DNA of 21,614 bases, taken from the NCBI GenBank assembly GCA_023410155.1, contig JAEYQF010000138.1, positions 1 to 21,614 on the forward strand, read 5' to 3'. Position 1 is the stretch's first letter. Each line of letters begins with the position of its first letter. This DNA comes from Verrucomicrobiota bacterium. Its GTDB lineage: Bacteria > Verrucomicrobiota > Verrucomicrobiia > Opitutales > Opitutaceae. Under the pieces are notes generated by a model, which did not search any database, had not been told where the DNA came from, and saw only the letters and a program-made list of their open reading frames with translations. Positions 1 through 6,621 of this stretch are shown in pieces. The position numbers were made by a program, and so were the translations under genes.

Positions 1-18
1 GTCCCCCACCACCCCACC

Positions 19-1239
19 ATGAAATACCTTCTTATTGCCGGCGCGCTTTGCGCCTTTTTCTCCGCCACGCTGCTTGGCGCCAAGTCCGACCTTCTCGATG
101 AGAACGGAAACCCGGCGGGTTTCCGCACCCTCGCGATCGGTGACCGCGCGCCAGATTTCACTCTGCCGGGGATCGATGGGCGCAATTGGTCGCTCAAGGA
201 TTTCGCAGAGCACGACGTGTTGATGGTGTTGTTTACGTCGAATCACTGCCCGACGTCGCACGGCATCGAGCAGCGGTTGAAGAAGCTGCGGGCCGACATG
301 CGGGGAAAGAGTTTCGGCCTGGTGGCGATCAACCCCAACCACCCGGATGGACTGCGGCTGGATGAACTCGGGTTCGGCGAATTCAACGATTCGTTCGAGG
401 AGATGAAACCCTATGCGGAGCAGCAGGGCTGGGATTTCCCGTATTTGTATGATGGAGACAAGCAGCTCATCGCGCGGGCATATGGATGCCTGGCGACGCC
501 GCATGTGTTCATCTTCGATAAGGAGCGGCGGCTGCGTTACGCGGGGCGGTTCGACGATTCGCGGTATGCGGACGAGTCGACGGTGAAGTCGCCCGACGCG
601 CGCAATGCGCTCGAAGACCTCTTCGCCGGACGGCCGGTGCGGACCGCGCTGACGCGGCCGCATGGCTGCTCCACCAAGTGGCGCGAAAAGAAAGCGGAGA
701 ATGTCGCCATCGAGAATTCGTGGAAGAGCCTGCCGGTGACGCTGGATCGGATCGATGCGAAGGGCGTGGCCGAGTTGCGGGCGAACGCGACGAACAAATA
801 CCGGTTGATCAACGTGTGGGCAACGTGGTGCGCGCCGTGCGTGGAAGAGTTTCCAGTGCTGGTGTCGTTGTCGCGGCAGTTCGACATGCGCGATTTCGAG
901 CTGATCACGCTGACGGTGGACGACGTGAAGCAAGAGGCGAAAGCGAAGGCGTTTCTCGAGCGCATGCACGCGGGTCTGACGCAGAATGGACAGCGCCTGT
1001 TGAAACGGGAAGGGACCGGGCGCACGACGAACCATTATCTGTTCACGGAAGCCAGCACGGACGCGCTGTTCGCGGCGCTCGATGATCAGGCGCCGGGACC
1101 GATCCCGCACACGGTGCTCGTCGCGCCAGGCGGCGAGATCGTGTGGCGGCACAACGGCGTGATCGATCGTGCGACGACGGTGTCGGTCATCGCGGAGGCG
1201 ATGACCCGGTATTATCAGCCGGAGCCGGAGAAGAAGTAG
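19..1239 (+). CDS. Secreted tandem redoxin / TlpA-like thioredoxin fusion protein
   Basis: 406 residues. Residues 1-21 form a hydrophobic signal-peptide-like segment, so the protein probably acts outside the cytoplasm. Two thioredoxin-fold domains follow. The first (about 40-205) is AhpC/TSA-like, with 'SNHCPTSHG' giving a single cysteine at C77 where two-cysteine redoxins have a CxxC; the later 'ATPHVFIFD' fits the cis-proline region. The second (about 235-400) is TlpA/ResA-like, with 'WATWCAPC' (C271 and C274) as the redox-active pair and 'GPIPHTVLV' as the cis-Pro loop. Family knowledge points to thiol-disulfide exchange in the periplasm, but the partner cannot be read from sequence. The ATG starts only 19 bp into the window, so its promoter is not visible, and no clear ribosome binding site precedes it. 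The gene is convergent with the YCII-like gene, with a repeat block between them. The domain calls are firm; the physiological role is not known. Confidence 0.88.
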   Translation: MKYLLIAGALCAFFSATLLGAKSDLLDENGNPAGFRTLAIGDRAPDFTLPGIDGRNWSLKDFAEHDVLMVLFTSNHCPTSHGIEQRLKKLRADMRGKSFGLVAINPNHPDGLRLDELGFGEFNDSFEEMKPYAEQQGWDFPYLYDGDKQLIARAYGCLATPHVFIFDKERRLRYAGRFDDSRYADESTVKSPDARNALEDLFAGRPVRTALTRPHGCSTKWREKKAENVAIENSWKSLPVTLDRIDAKGVAELRANATNKYRLINVWATWCAPCVEEFPVLVSLSRQFDMRDFELITLTVDDVKQEAKAKAFLERMHAGLTQNGQRLLKREGTGRTTNHYLFTEASTDALFAALDDQAPGPIPHTVLVAPGGEIVWRHNGVIDRATTVSVIAEAMTRYYQPEPEKK

Positions 1240-1298
1240 CATTCCCGGCGGCGGCAGGAGGGACGCGCGAGCGTGCCTTGAAGTTCGAGCCCACCGCT

Positions 1299-1412
1299 CG
1301 ACTCGGTGCGCAAGGGGTCCCGACCCGGTGCGCACTTTGCCTCGAGTCGCGCCGGATCGTGGCACGACCCGGTCCGCACCTTGGCACGACCCGGTGCGCA
1401 CACGGGCGCGAC
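1299..1412. repeat. Intergenic GC-rich palindromic repeat block (family 2, copy A)
   Basis: This lies between the convergent redoxin and YCII-like genes. It contains the word 'cgactcggtgcgca' at 1299-1312, 'cgacccggtgcgcac' at 1321-1335, and two near-identical units 'ggcacgacccggt(c/g)cgcac' at 1361-1379 and 1383-1401, 22 bp apart. The segment near 1339-1353 resembles the reverse complement of the right arm of the block at 6598-6611. A separate perfect hairpin, ggcggct-c-agccgcc at 1424-1438, overlaps the stop codon of the YCII-like gene. The block may be a REP-like element or a bidirectional terminator. Confidence 0.7.
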
Positions 1413-1429
1413 GTGATGCGGTCGGCGGC

Positions 1430-1726
1430 TCAGCCGCCGTGCGCGATCGGGCGGACTTCGACGGTGGTGCCCGGTTGCTTGAGACCGGGGCAGCGTTTCG
1501 CGATCTGCACGGCTTGGGCGAGGCTGCGGGCGGTGATCACGAGATAACCGCCCACGATCTCCTTCGCTTCGGCATACGGTCCGTCGTTTACGACACCGCC
1601 CGTGAGAATGACCTTGCCCGTGAATTCGAGTCCGTCGGTGCGAACGAGCTGACCCTTTGCCTTCATCGAATCGACCCAGCGATGAAACTTCTGCATCAGG
1701 GCCTCGAGTTCGGCGGGTGCTGGCAT
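1430..1726 (-). CDS. YCII-related (DGPF-type) domain protein; true start unclear
   Basis: From the first in-frame ATG this encodes 98 residues. It carries the family hallmark 'NDGPYAEAKEIVGGYLVI', then 'AKRCPGL' and a C-terminal 'VEVRPI', as in YCII/DGPF proteins of about 115-125 residues with a ferredoxin-like fold. The biochemical role of the family is mostly unknown; some members sit beside sigma factors, but none is seen here. Homology appears to continue upstream of this ATG: 1727-1762 encodes 'PEYLLLLRHSGK', which looks like the usual first beta strand. No ATG, GTG or TTG occurs in that frame before an in-frame TGA at 1796-1798. A GTG at 1797-1799 lies in a neighbouring frame, so an N-terminal indel or a non-standard start is possible. 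The gene follows the GH97 terminator on the same strand, so it probably has its own promoter. Confidence 0.72.
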   Translation of the reverse strand: MPAPAELEALMQKFHRWVDSMKAKGQLVRTDGLEFTGKVILTGGVVNDGPYAEAKEIVGGYLVITARSLAQAVQIAKRCPGLKQPGTTVEVRPIAHGG

Positions 1727-1870
1727 CTTCCCGGAATGGCGGAGCAGCAGGAGGTATTCGGGCTTGGCAGATTTGGGCGTGGTGAAAGGTGTTCCTCACC
1801 CTAACGGATGACCCCGTTCAATCCGGACAGTTTTCTCGTTCCGAAACGCCAATTAGTTCTGCGCGGACGC

Positions 1871-1903
1871 AAAAAAGCCCGCCGGGAGAGGGCGGGCTTT
1901 GTC
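1871..1903 (-). terminator. Rho-independent terminator of the GH97 gene
   Basis: Read on the minus strand, a perfect 10-bp stem (aaagcccgcc at 1891-1900 pairing with ggcgggcttt at 1874-1883, 7-nt loop) runs into a six-T tract at 1871-1876. It begins about 20 bp after the GH97 stop codon and separates that gene from the downstream YCII-like gene. Confidence 0.9.
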
Positions 1904-1922
1904 AGGCCACTGTTGGTTGTCG

Positions 1923-3896
1923 TTACTTTCTGGATACGACGCCCACCCAGCCGCCGCCGGGGGCGAGTTCCACTTTCACGCGACGTGAGCTGTCGAGCTT
2001 GACCGTGCGCATCTGCGAATCGCGACCATCGCGGGCGGCGTTGGGGCCGTCCTGCCAGACCTCGATCGACTTCGTGCCCGCCGGCAGGAAGCTCAGGTCG
2101 AGTTCGAGCGTGCGCGCCTCCGAGTTGTTGAGCGCGGCGATGAACCAGCGGTCGCCGGAGCGACGGGCCATGGCGACTTTCACGCCGATCTCGGCTTCGA
2201 GCACGCGCGTCTCGTCCCACGTGACGGGCACTTGGCGGAGGAATTTCATCGCGTCGGGCGCGGCGCGATAGGCGGACGGCGAATCGGCGAGCATCTGCAG
2301 CGGGCTTTCGTAGATGACGTAGAGCGCGAGTTGGTGCGCGCGTGTGCCCTGGCTCATCGGGCGGCGGTTGCTGACGCGGTATTGCTCCTTCTGGGCGTTG
2401 TCCATCGCGCCGGGCGTGTAGTCCATGGGGCCGGCGACCTGGCGGACAAACGGCAGGGTCGTGTCGTGTTCCGGCGTGATCCAGTCGCTCCACTTGGCGT
2501 TCTCGAGACCGCGCAGGCCTTCGAACGTGAGCACGTTGGGATAGGTGCGCTGGAGCCCGGCAGGTTTGTGCGCGCCGTGGTAGTCGAGCAGCAGCTTCCG
2601 TTTGGCGCCTTCGGCGGAGAGCTTCCAGTAGAAGTCGATTGCGGGCTGATCGTCGCGTTGGAAGAAGTCGACCTTGAGGCCGGCGACGCCCCAGCGCTCG
2701 ACCTGCTCCATCACTGCGTCGAACTGCTTCTGCAATGTCGTGGACGTCGCCCAGAGGATCACGCGCACGCCTTTTTTCTGCCCATGCTTCACCAGCGCGG
2801 GCACGTCGATGTCGGCGGCCTGCGTGGTGAGATCGCCGAGCTTATACCAGCCTTCGTCGAGGATCACGTAAGGCAGGCCGTTCTCCGCGGCGAAATCGAT
2901 GTAGTGCAGATAGAGCTTCTGGCTCACGCCACCGGCGAAGTCGGTATCCCAGACGTTGAAGTCATGCCACCAGTCCCATTGAACTTTGCCGGGCGTGATC
3001 CAGGAGGTGTCCGCGATGCGGGAAGGGTCGGCCAGCAGGTAGGAGAGAGAGTTGGTCAACAGCTCTGCGTCCTTCGTGGCGAGCGCGATGAAGCGCCACG
3101 GAAACGCACGCGTGCCCGCGGTGATCGCGATGTTCGGATCGCGATCGCGGACGACGAGATCGCGGTCGGAGATCTCTTCCTCGCGGGTCGGGATCGCGGG
3201 CCACAGAGCTTCCAGCGAGCGCGAGTCAGGACCGACACGCATCCACTGCCCCGGATAGTTCTCAAGCGCGGTCTCCGAAAACACCAACGAAGGTCCTCCC
3301 TCGGCCAGCCGCACGAGGAGGGGCAGCGAAGTCAGCGCCTCGGGCTTCAGCTTCGAGAGCGGCTGCGGGACGTAGAGCACTTCGTTGTGGGAGTGGAAGG
3401 TCGTCTCCTCGCCGTAGTAGATCGTGGGATCTCCGGGGAAGGTGGTGACGCTCTTCTCGCCTGCGACCGTGATTTGCCCGTCGAGCTTCGTGGCGAAGCG
3501 ATACGCGACGCCGTTGTCGTAGGCGCGAACGATGAGCGAGAAGCCAGAGCCGTAGTCGAGCACGGCCTCGTTGAAGTGGTCGCGCAGGTGCGCGCTCTTC
3601 AATGGCACGGTGGGCGTGACCGTCTCGTCGACGCTGCGGACCGAGACTTTCGCGGGGCCGGCCTGATCGAGTTTGCGGCCGTCGGCGAGGACCAGCGCGA
3701 TTTCCTGCTGGAGCAACGCCCGGCCTGAGCCGTCGGCGACCCGCAGCGTGAGCGGACCCGTTTCAGATACGTTCACCGCCCAGCGACCGTCGGGTGATTT
3801 CACGGCAACCGGGGCGGCGTGGGCACTCATCACGGTCAGGGCGAGCAACGGGAGGAGGAACGGGCGGAGCAGCGGAGCGCGGGCGGAGGTTTGCAT
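1923..3896 (-). CDS. GH97-family glycoside hydrolase (alpha-galactosidase/alpha-glucosidase type)
   Basis: 657 residues, the usual GH97 length. A signal peptide covers residues 1-27 (cleavage near AHA-A). The order is an N-terminal beta-sandwich (about 30-290), a TIM-barrel core (about 300-555) beginning at 'VQWDWWHDFN', and a C-terminal beta domain (about 560-657). The barrel carries 'VILDEGWY' (346-351), 'GLKVDFFQRDDQ' (D410) and 'EGLRGLENAKW' (E459, E465). In retaining GH97 enzymes a nucleophilic Asp lies in the KVDF motif and the acid/base Glu about 55 residues later; D410 and E465 reproduce that spacing. Inverting SusB-type members lack this Asp. I therefore favour a retaining, alpha-galactosidase-like enzyme acting in the periplasm or outside the cell. 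The gene lies 121 bp downstream of another secreted-protein gene on the same strand and ends in a strong terminator. The family is near certain; the substrate is inferred. Confidence 0.93.
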   Translation of the reverse strand: MQTSARAPLLRPFLLPLLALTVMSAHAAPVAVKSPDGRWAVNVSETGPLTLRVADGSGRALLQQEIALVLADGRKLDQAGPAKVSVRSVDETVTPTVPLKSAHLRDHFNEAVLDYGSGFSLIVRAYDNGVAYRFATKLDGQITVAGEKSVTTFPGDPTIYYGEETTFHSHNEVLYVPQPLSKLKPEALTSLPLLVRLAEGGPSLVFSETALENYPGQWMRVGPDSRSLEALWPAIPTREEEISDRDLVVRDRDPNIAITAGTRAFPWRFIALATKDAELLTNSLSYLLADPSRIADTSWITPGKVQWDWWHDFNVWDTDFAGGVSQKLYLHYIDFAAENGLPYVILDEGWYKLGDLTTQAADIDVPALVKHGQKKGVRVILWATSTTLQKQFDAVMEQVERWGVAGLKVDFFQRDDQPAIDFYWKLSAEGAKRKLLLDYHGAHKPAGLQRTYPNVLTFEGLRGLENAKWSDWITPEHDTTLPFVRQVAGPMDYTPGAMDNAQKEQYRVSNRRPMSQGTRAHQLALYVIYESPLQMLADSPSAYRAAPDAMKFLRQVPVTWDETRVLEAEIGVKVAMARRSGDRWFIAALNNSEARTLELDLSFLPAGTKSIEVWQDGPNAARDGRDSQMRTVKLDSSRRVKVELAPGGGWVGVVSRK

Positions 3897-3996
3897 GATT
3901 CAGGGGGGTAGAGAGGACAGACGCAGCAGCCGGACGGAGGAGACAATTTGCCGTCGGACCTCGTGCACGCGCGATCCGCGAGCCTTGTTACCGTGA

Positions 3997-4010
3997 GGTG
4001 CGGCCGCACC
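3997..4010. other. Perfect 14-bp palindrome upstream of the GH97 gene
   Basis: ggtgcggccgcacc reads the same on both strands. It lies 8 bp after the end of the upstream secreted-protein gene and about 100 bp before the GH97 start. It could be an operator for GH97 or part of a transcription end. There is no T-tract, so I do not call it a terminator. Confidence 0.4.
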
Positions 4011-4017
4011 ACGCGGG

Positions 4018-4713
4018 TCAAGGATTGTAAGTGCGGGGCTTGGACGGAATCGTGTGCTCGAAAGGCACTCCCCACAGTGCGGGTTGCTCGTCGGGGCTGC
4101 GGTCGGCGTCGGGCAGCAATCGTGCGAACACATCCGAGAACCTGAGGCTGCACTGCAGCCGGCGCTGCGACTTCGAGTCGATCTTGGGGTTCAGCACGAA
4201 CACGGCTTCGGTGAACGGCGGACGGGACTTCATCTTTCGAGCCGCCGCGCGCGCCTGTTCGGGGGAGAGGGAGCGATCCTTGATCACCGCGTCGAGCTGC
4301 TCGAGGTCCGCGCGGGTGACGGGGCCCCACAGCGAGCGCCACTGTGCTGGCTCGATGCGAGGCGCGACGATCTTGACGAAACGTTTCCGGTCGCCCTCCT
4401 GCCGCCAGTAGCCGATCACGAGGATGAACGGCTCCCCGATGTCGAACTGCCGCAAGGCATCGCCCAAATCCACCGCCGTGCCGTATTTCGCGGCCTTGGG
4501 ATTCACCGCGATCGCTCCGTGCTCCTGGTTCGCCTCGGGTGGGATATCCCATTTCTGCGTGTAGGTCTGCGGTTTGTAGCCGCCGAAAAACGTCTCGCGG
4601 ACCCACGCTTCGAACACGATTCCGTGCCGTTGCACTTCCTGGGCAAACCCAGCCGTCACGAGGACGCTCAGCGCGAGCAACAAGGGCCGGACGAAGCGGA
4701 AACGCGGGCGCAT
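4018..4713 (-). CDS. Secreted protein of unknown function with restriction-endonuclease-like sequence pattern
   Basis: 231 residues. Residues 1-24 look like a signal peptide (cleavage near GFA-Q). I do not recognise a named family. The mature part contains 'GIVFEAWV' (E35), 'YTQKWDIP' (D56), 'IAVNPKAAKYG' (N71, K73), 'LGDALRQFDI', 'ILVIGYW' and, near the C terminus, 'LNPKIDSKSQRRLQCSLRF'. This order resembles, from memory, certain PD-(D/E)XK nucleases in which a helix Glu, an Asp and an 'xxK' strand form the active site ('KWDIP...VSIKTAKYG' patterns). Here the residue two before the Lys is Asn rather than Asp, Glu or Ser, so activity is uncertain. A secreted member would be unusual. It is divergent from the GH5 gene, and its only same-strand neighbour is GH97, 121 bp downstream. 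The gene is real; the fold assignment is a hypothesis. Confidence 0.75.
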   Translation of the reverse strand: MRPRFRFVRPLLLALSVLVTAGFAQEVQRHGIVFEAWVRETFFGGYKPQTYTQKWDIPPEANQEHGAIAVNPKAAKYGTAVDLGDALRQFDIGEPFILVIGYWRQEGDRKRFVKIVAPRIEPAQWRSLWGPVTRADLEQLDAVIKDRSLSPEQARAAARKMKSRPPFTEAVFVLNPKIDSKSQRRLQCSLRFSDVFARLLPDADRSPDEQPALWGVPFEHTIPSKPRTYNP

Positions 4714-4917
4714 GATCCTGTGCAGGGCTACGAGGAGTTCGCTCGGGAGTCCAGTCGCGGCCCGGGCAGAAGCACGGCTTTTGGAGCGCGCGCAGCTCCT
4801 TCATTGTTGGAGCGAGCGCGGGATCTTGGGCGTGTTTCCTCAGTTTGCGCTTTCTTCTCATGCAGGTTCGCTGACATCCTGCACGCGATTTTCCGCTAAA
4901 TCCAGCTCCGCCGCACC
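4714..4917. promoter_or_regulatory. Divergent promoter region between the secreted-protein gene and the GH5 gene
   Basis: This 204-bp non-coding stretch must hold the start signals of two divergent genes. It contains two direct repeats of 'ttggagcg(a/-)gcgcg' type (4781-4793 and 4807-4820, 26 bp apart), a small hairpin ggagc/gctcc around 4783-4799, and a 6-bp inverted repeat tgcagg...cctgca (4861-4866 and 4878-4883) about 35 bp before the GH5 start. A 'gctaaat' at 4895-4901 is a possible -10 element, but no -35 box sits at a normal distance. The assignment rests on position, not on a clear promoter. Confidence 0.45.
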
Positions 4918-6498
4918 ATGAATTGCTTTCTTCCCCATCGATTCACCCCAGCGCGTGTCGTTCTCGTCTTGGTCGGGCTGCTTTGCGCCAGCCTGGTCGC
5001 CCGGGCTCAGCTTCCGACGCCGACCTATGGCTGGAACCTTGGCAACACCCTCGAACCGCCCAGCGGCGAGGGCACGTGGGGTCCGGCGGCTACGAAGGCC
5101 TTGATCAACTCAGTCGCCGACGCTGGCTTCAACACCGTGCGGATTCCCGTGGCGTGGCACAGCCACGCAGATCCCGTCACCCACAAGATCGATCCGGCCT
5201 GGATGGCGCGCGTGAAGCAGGTCGTCGACTGGTGCTATCAGCGGAAGCTCTACGTGATCATCAACAGTCACTGGGACACCGGCTGGCTCGAGCACTCCAG
5301 TTTTGCCGCGGTCGATCCGCTCATTAACGCCAAGCAGAAGGCGTATTGGACCCAGATCGCGAAAGCCTTCAAAAACTATAACAACCGGCTCCTCTTCGCC
5401 GGGGCCAACGAGCCCGACGTCAAGACCGCCGCTCAGATGTCCGTGCTGCTCGCCTACGAGCAGACATTTGTGAAGGCCGTGCGCGCCACCGGTGGAAAAA
5501 ACAAGACCCGCTGGCTGGTTGTCCAGGGTCCCGGCACGGACATCGAGCGGACGGTCGCGCTGATGAACAAGCTCCCGAAGGACCCCACGCGCGGACGCCT
5601 CGTCGTCGAGGTGCACTACTACTCTCCCTATCAATACACCCTCATGAACGAAGACGCCGATTGGGGGAAGATGGCGTATTTCTGGGGACGCGGCTACACG
5701 CACCCGACGCGCACCGATCGCAACGCCACGTGGGCCGACGAGGCCTACATCGACCAGCAGTTCCGGGCGCTCGCCAGCAAGTTCGTGAAGAAGGGCGTGC
5801 CCGTGCTCCTCGGCGAGTTCCAATCCTTCAAGCGTCTCAACCGGAGCGATCTCACCGGCGCCGATTTTCAGCGCCACGTCGCCGCGCGCACCTATTTCCA
5901 CAAATACGTCGTCGACGCGGCCAACGCCCGCGGGATCAAGCCCGTTTATTGGGACATCGCCGGGCAGATGTTCGACTGGAAAACCGGCAAAGTCACCGAT
6001 CGCGACAACCTCCGCGTGCTAACCGGGGGCGCGGCGCTGCCGCCACCCGACACCAGCGGCGTCGTCGCCAACGGCATCTACAAAATCGTCGCCCGTCACA
6101 GCGGCAAGGCACTCAGCTTCGACAAGAAGATCTCCGGCAAGACCAGCGCGGTGCGTCAGACCAAGTATCGCCGCGGCGAGCAGGAGCAATGGGTCCTCCA
6201 TCATCTCGGGAAAAACACCTACCGCATCGTCGGCCTGAAGAGCGGACTGGCGCTCGAGGCGTCCGGCGCCGGCAAGAAGAATGGCACCAAGGTTCGCATC
6301 GCTCCTTCTAGCGGCGCGAAGCACCAGCAGTGGAAGCTCACCCCGGCGAGCGGCGGCTACTTCCGGCTCACTCCCGCACACGCACCGACAAAGTCCCTCT
6401 CGGTCCAGGGCAAATCGAAGTCCGAAAAGGCGAAGCTCGAGCTCAAGACCGCCTCCTCTTCCGCGAAGCACCAGCAGTGGAGCCTCCGCAAACCGTGA
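4918..6498 (+). CDS. GH5-family endoglucanase-like enzyme with C-terminal ricin-type lectin domain
   Basis: 526 residues. A signal peptide covers 1-30 (cleavage near ARA-Q). The GH5 barrel spans about 35-370 with the expected motif order: 'GWNLGNTLE' (38-46), 'VRIPVAW' (R75), 'SHWD' (H118), 'GANEPD' with acid/base E165, 'VHYYSPY' (H233) and 'LLGEF' with nucleophile E300. The pattern is closest to cellulase/xyloglucanase-type GH5 enzymes (GH5_4- or GH5_2-like), so beta-1,4-glucan cleavage outside the cytoplasm is likely. A linker rich in Pro precedes residues about 385-526, a ricin-B/CBM13-like beta-trefoil with three QxW-type signatures (W425, W472, W521) expected to bind carbohydrate. This C-terminal part is rich in Lys and Arg. 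The gene is divergent from the secreted-protein gene and convergent with the Sde182-like gene. Family and catalytic residues are firm; the exact substrate is inferred. Confidence 0.93.
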   Translation: MNCFLPHRFTPARVVLVLVGLLCASLVARAQLPTPTYGWNLGNTLEPPSGEGTWGPAATKALINSVADAGFNTVRIPVAWHSHADPVTHKIDPAWMARVKQVVDWCYQRKLYVIINSHWDTGWLEHSSFAAVDPLINAKQKAYWTQIAKAFKNYNNRLLFAGANEPDVKTAAQMSVLLAYEQTFVKAVRATGGKNKTRWLVVQGPGTDIERTVALMNKLPKDPTRGRLVVEVHYYSPYQYTLMNEDADWGKMAYFWGRGYTHPTRTDRNATWADEAYIDQQFRALASKFVKKGVPVLLGEFQSFKRLNRSDLTGADFQRHVAARTYFHKYVVDAANARGIKPVYWDIAGQMFDWKTGKVTDRDNLRVLTGGAALPPPDTSGVVANGIYKIVARHSGKALSFDKKISGKTSAVRQTKYRRGEQEQWVLHHLGKNTYRIVGLKSGLALEASGAGKKNGTKVRIAPSSGAKHQQWKLTPASGGYFRLTPAHAPTKSLSVQGKSKSEKAKLELKTASSSAKHQQWSLRKP

Positions 6499-6552
6499 GG
6501 CTGCGGCGCCCCCGGTTCGCGCCGCACCTTGCCCCGACGCGGAGCGGACATT

Positions 6553-6611
6553 GGCTCGAGTCGGGACGCACTCAGTCCCGACTCGGTGCGCACGTTGGCG
6601 CGACTCGAGCC
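6553..6611. repeat. Nested palindromic repeat between convergent genes (family 2, copy B)
   Basis: An 11-bp perfect inverted repeat, ggctcgagtcg (6553-6563) and cgactcgagcc (6601-6611), encloses a second 10-bp perfect hairpin, cgagtcggga (6557-6566) with tcccgactcg (6576-6585). The two stems share bases and so are mutually exclusive. The inner right arm continues into 'cgactcggtgcgcac' (6579-6593), the word found in the block at 1299-1412. It lies between the stop codons of the GH5 and Sde182-like genes, so a bidirectional terminator role is plausible. Confidence 0.75.
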
Positions 6612-6621
6612 GGACCCAGGC

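Noticed and set aside
1299..1412. CRISPR-like array
   Set aside because: Repeat words are short, imperfect, variably spaced and lack uniform spacers; no cas gene is present.
2232..3728. A 498-codon plus-strand open frame across the GH97 gene
   Set aside because: It is fully antisense to a strongly supported GH97 gene and shows the same shadow composition.
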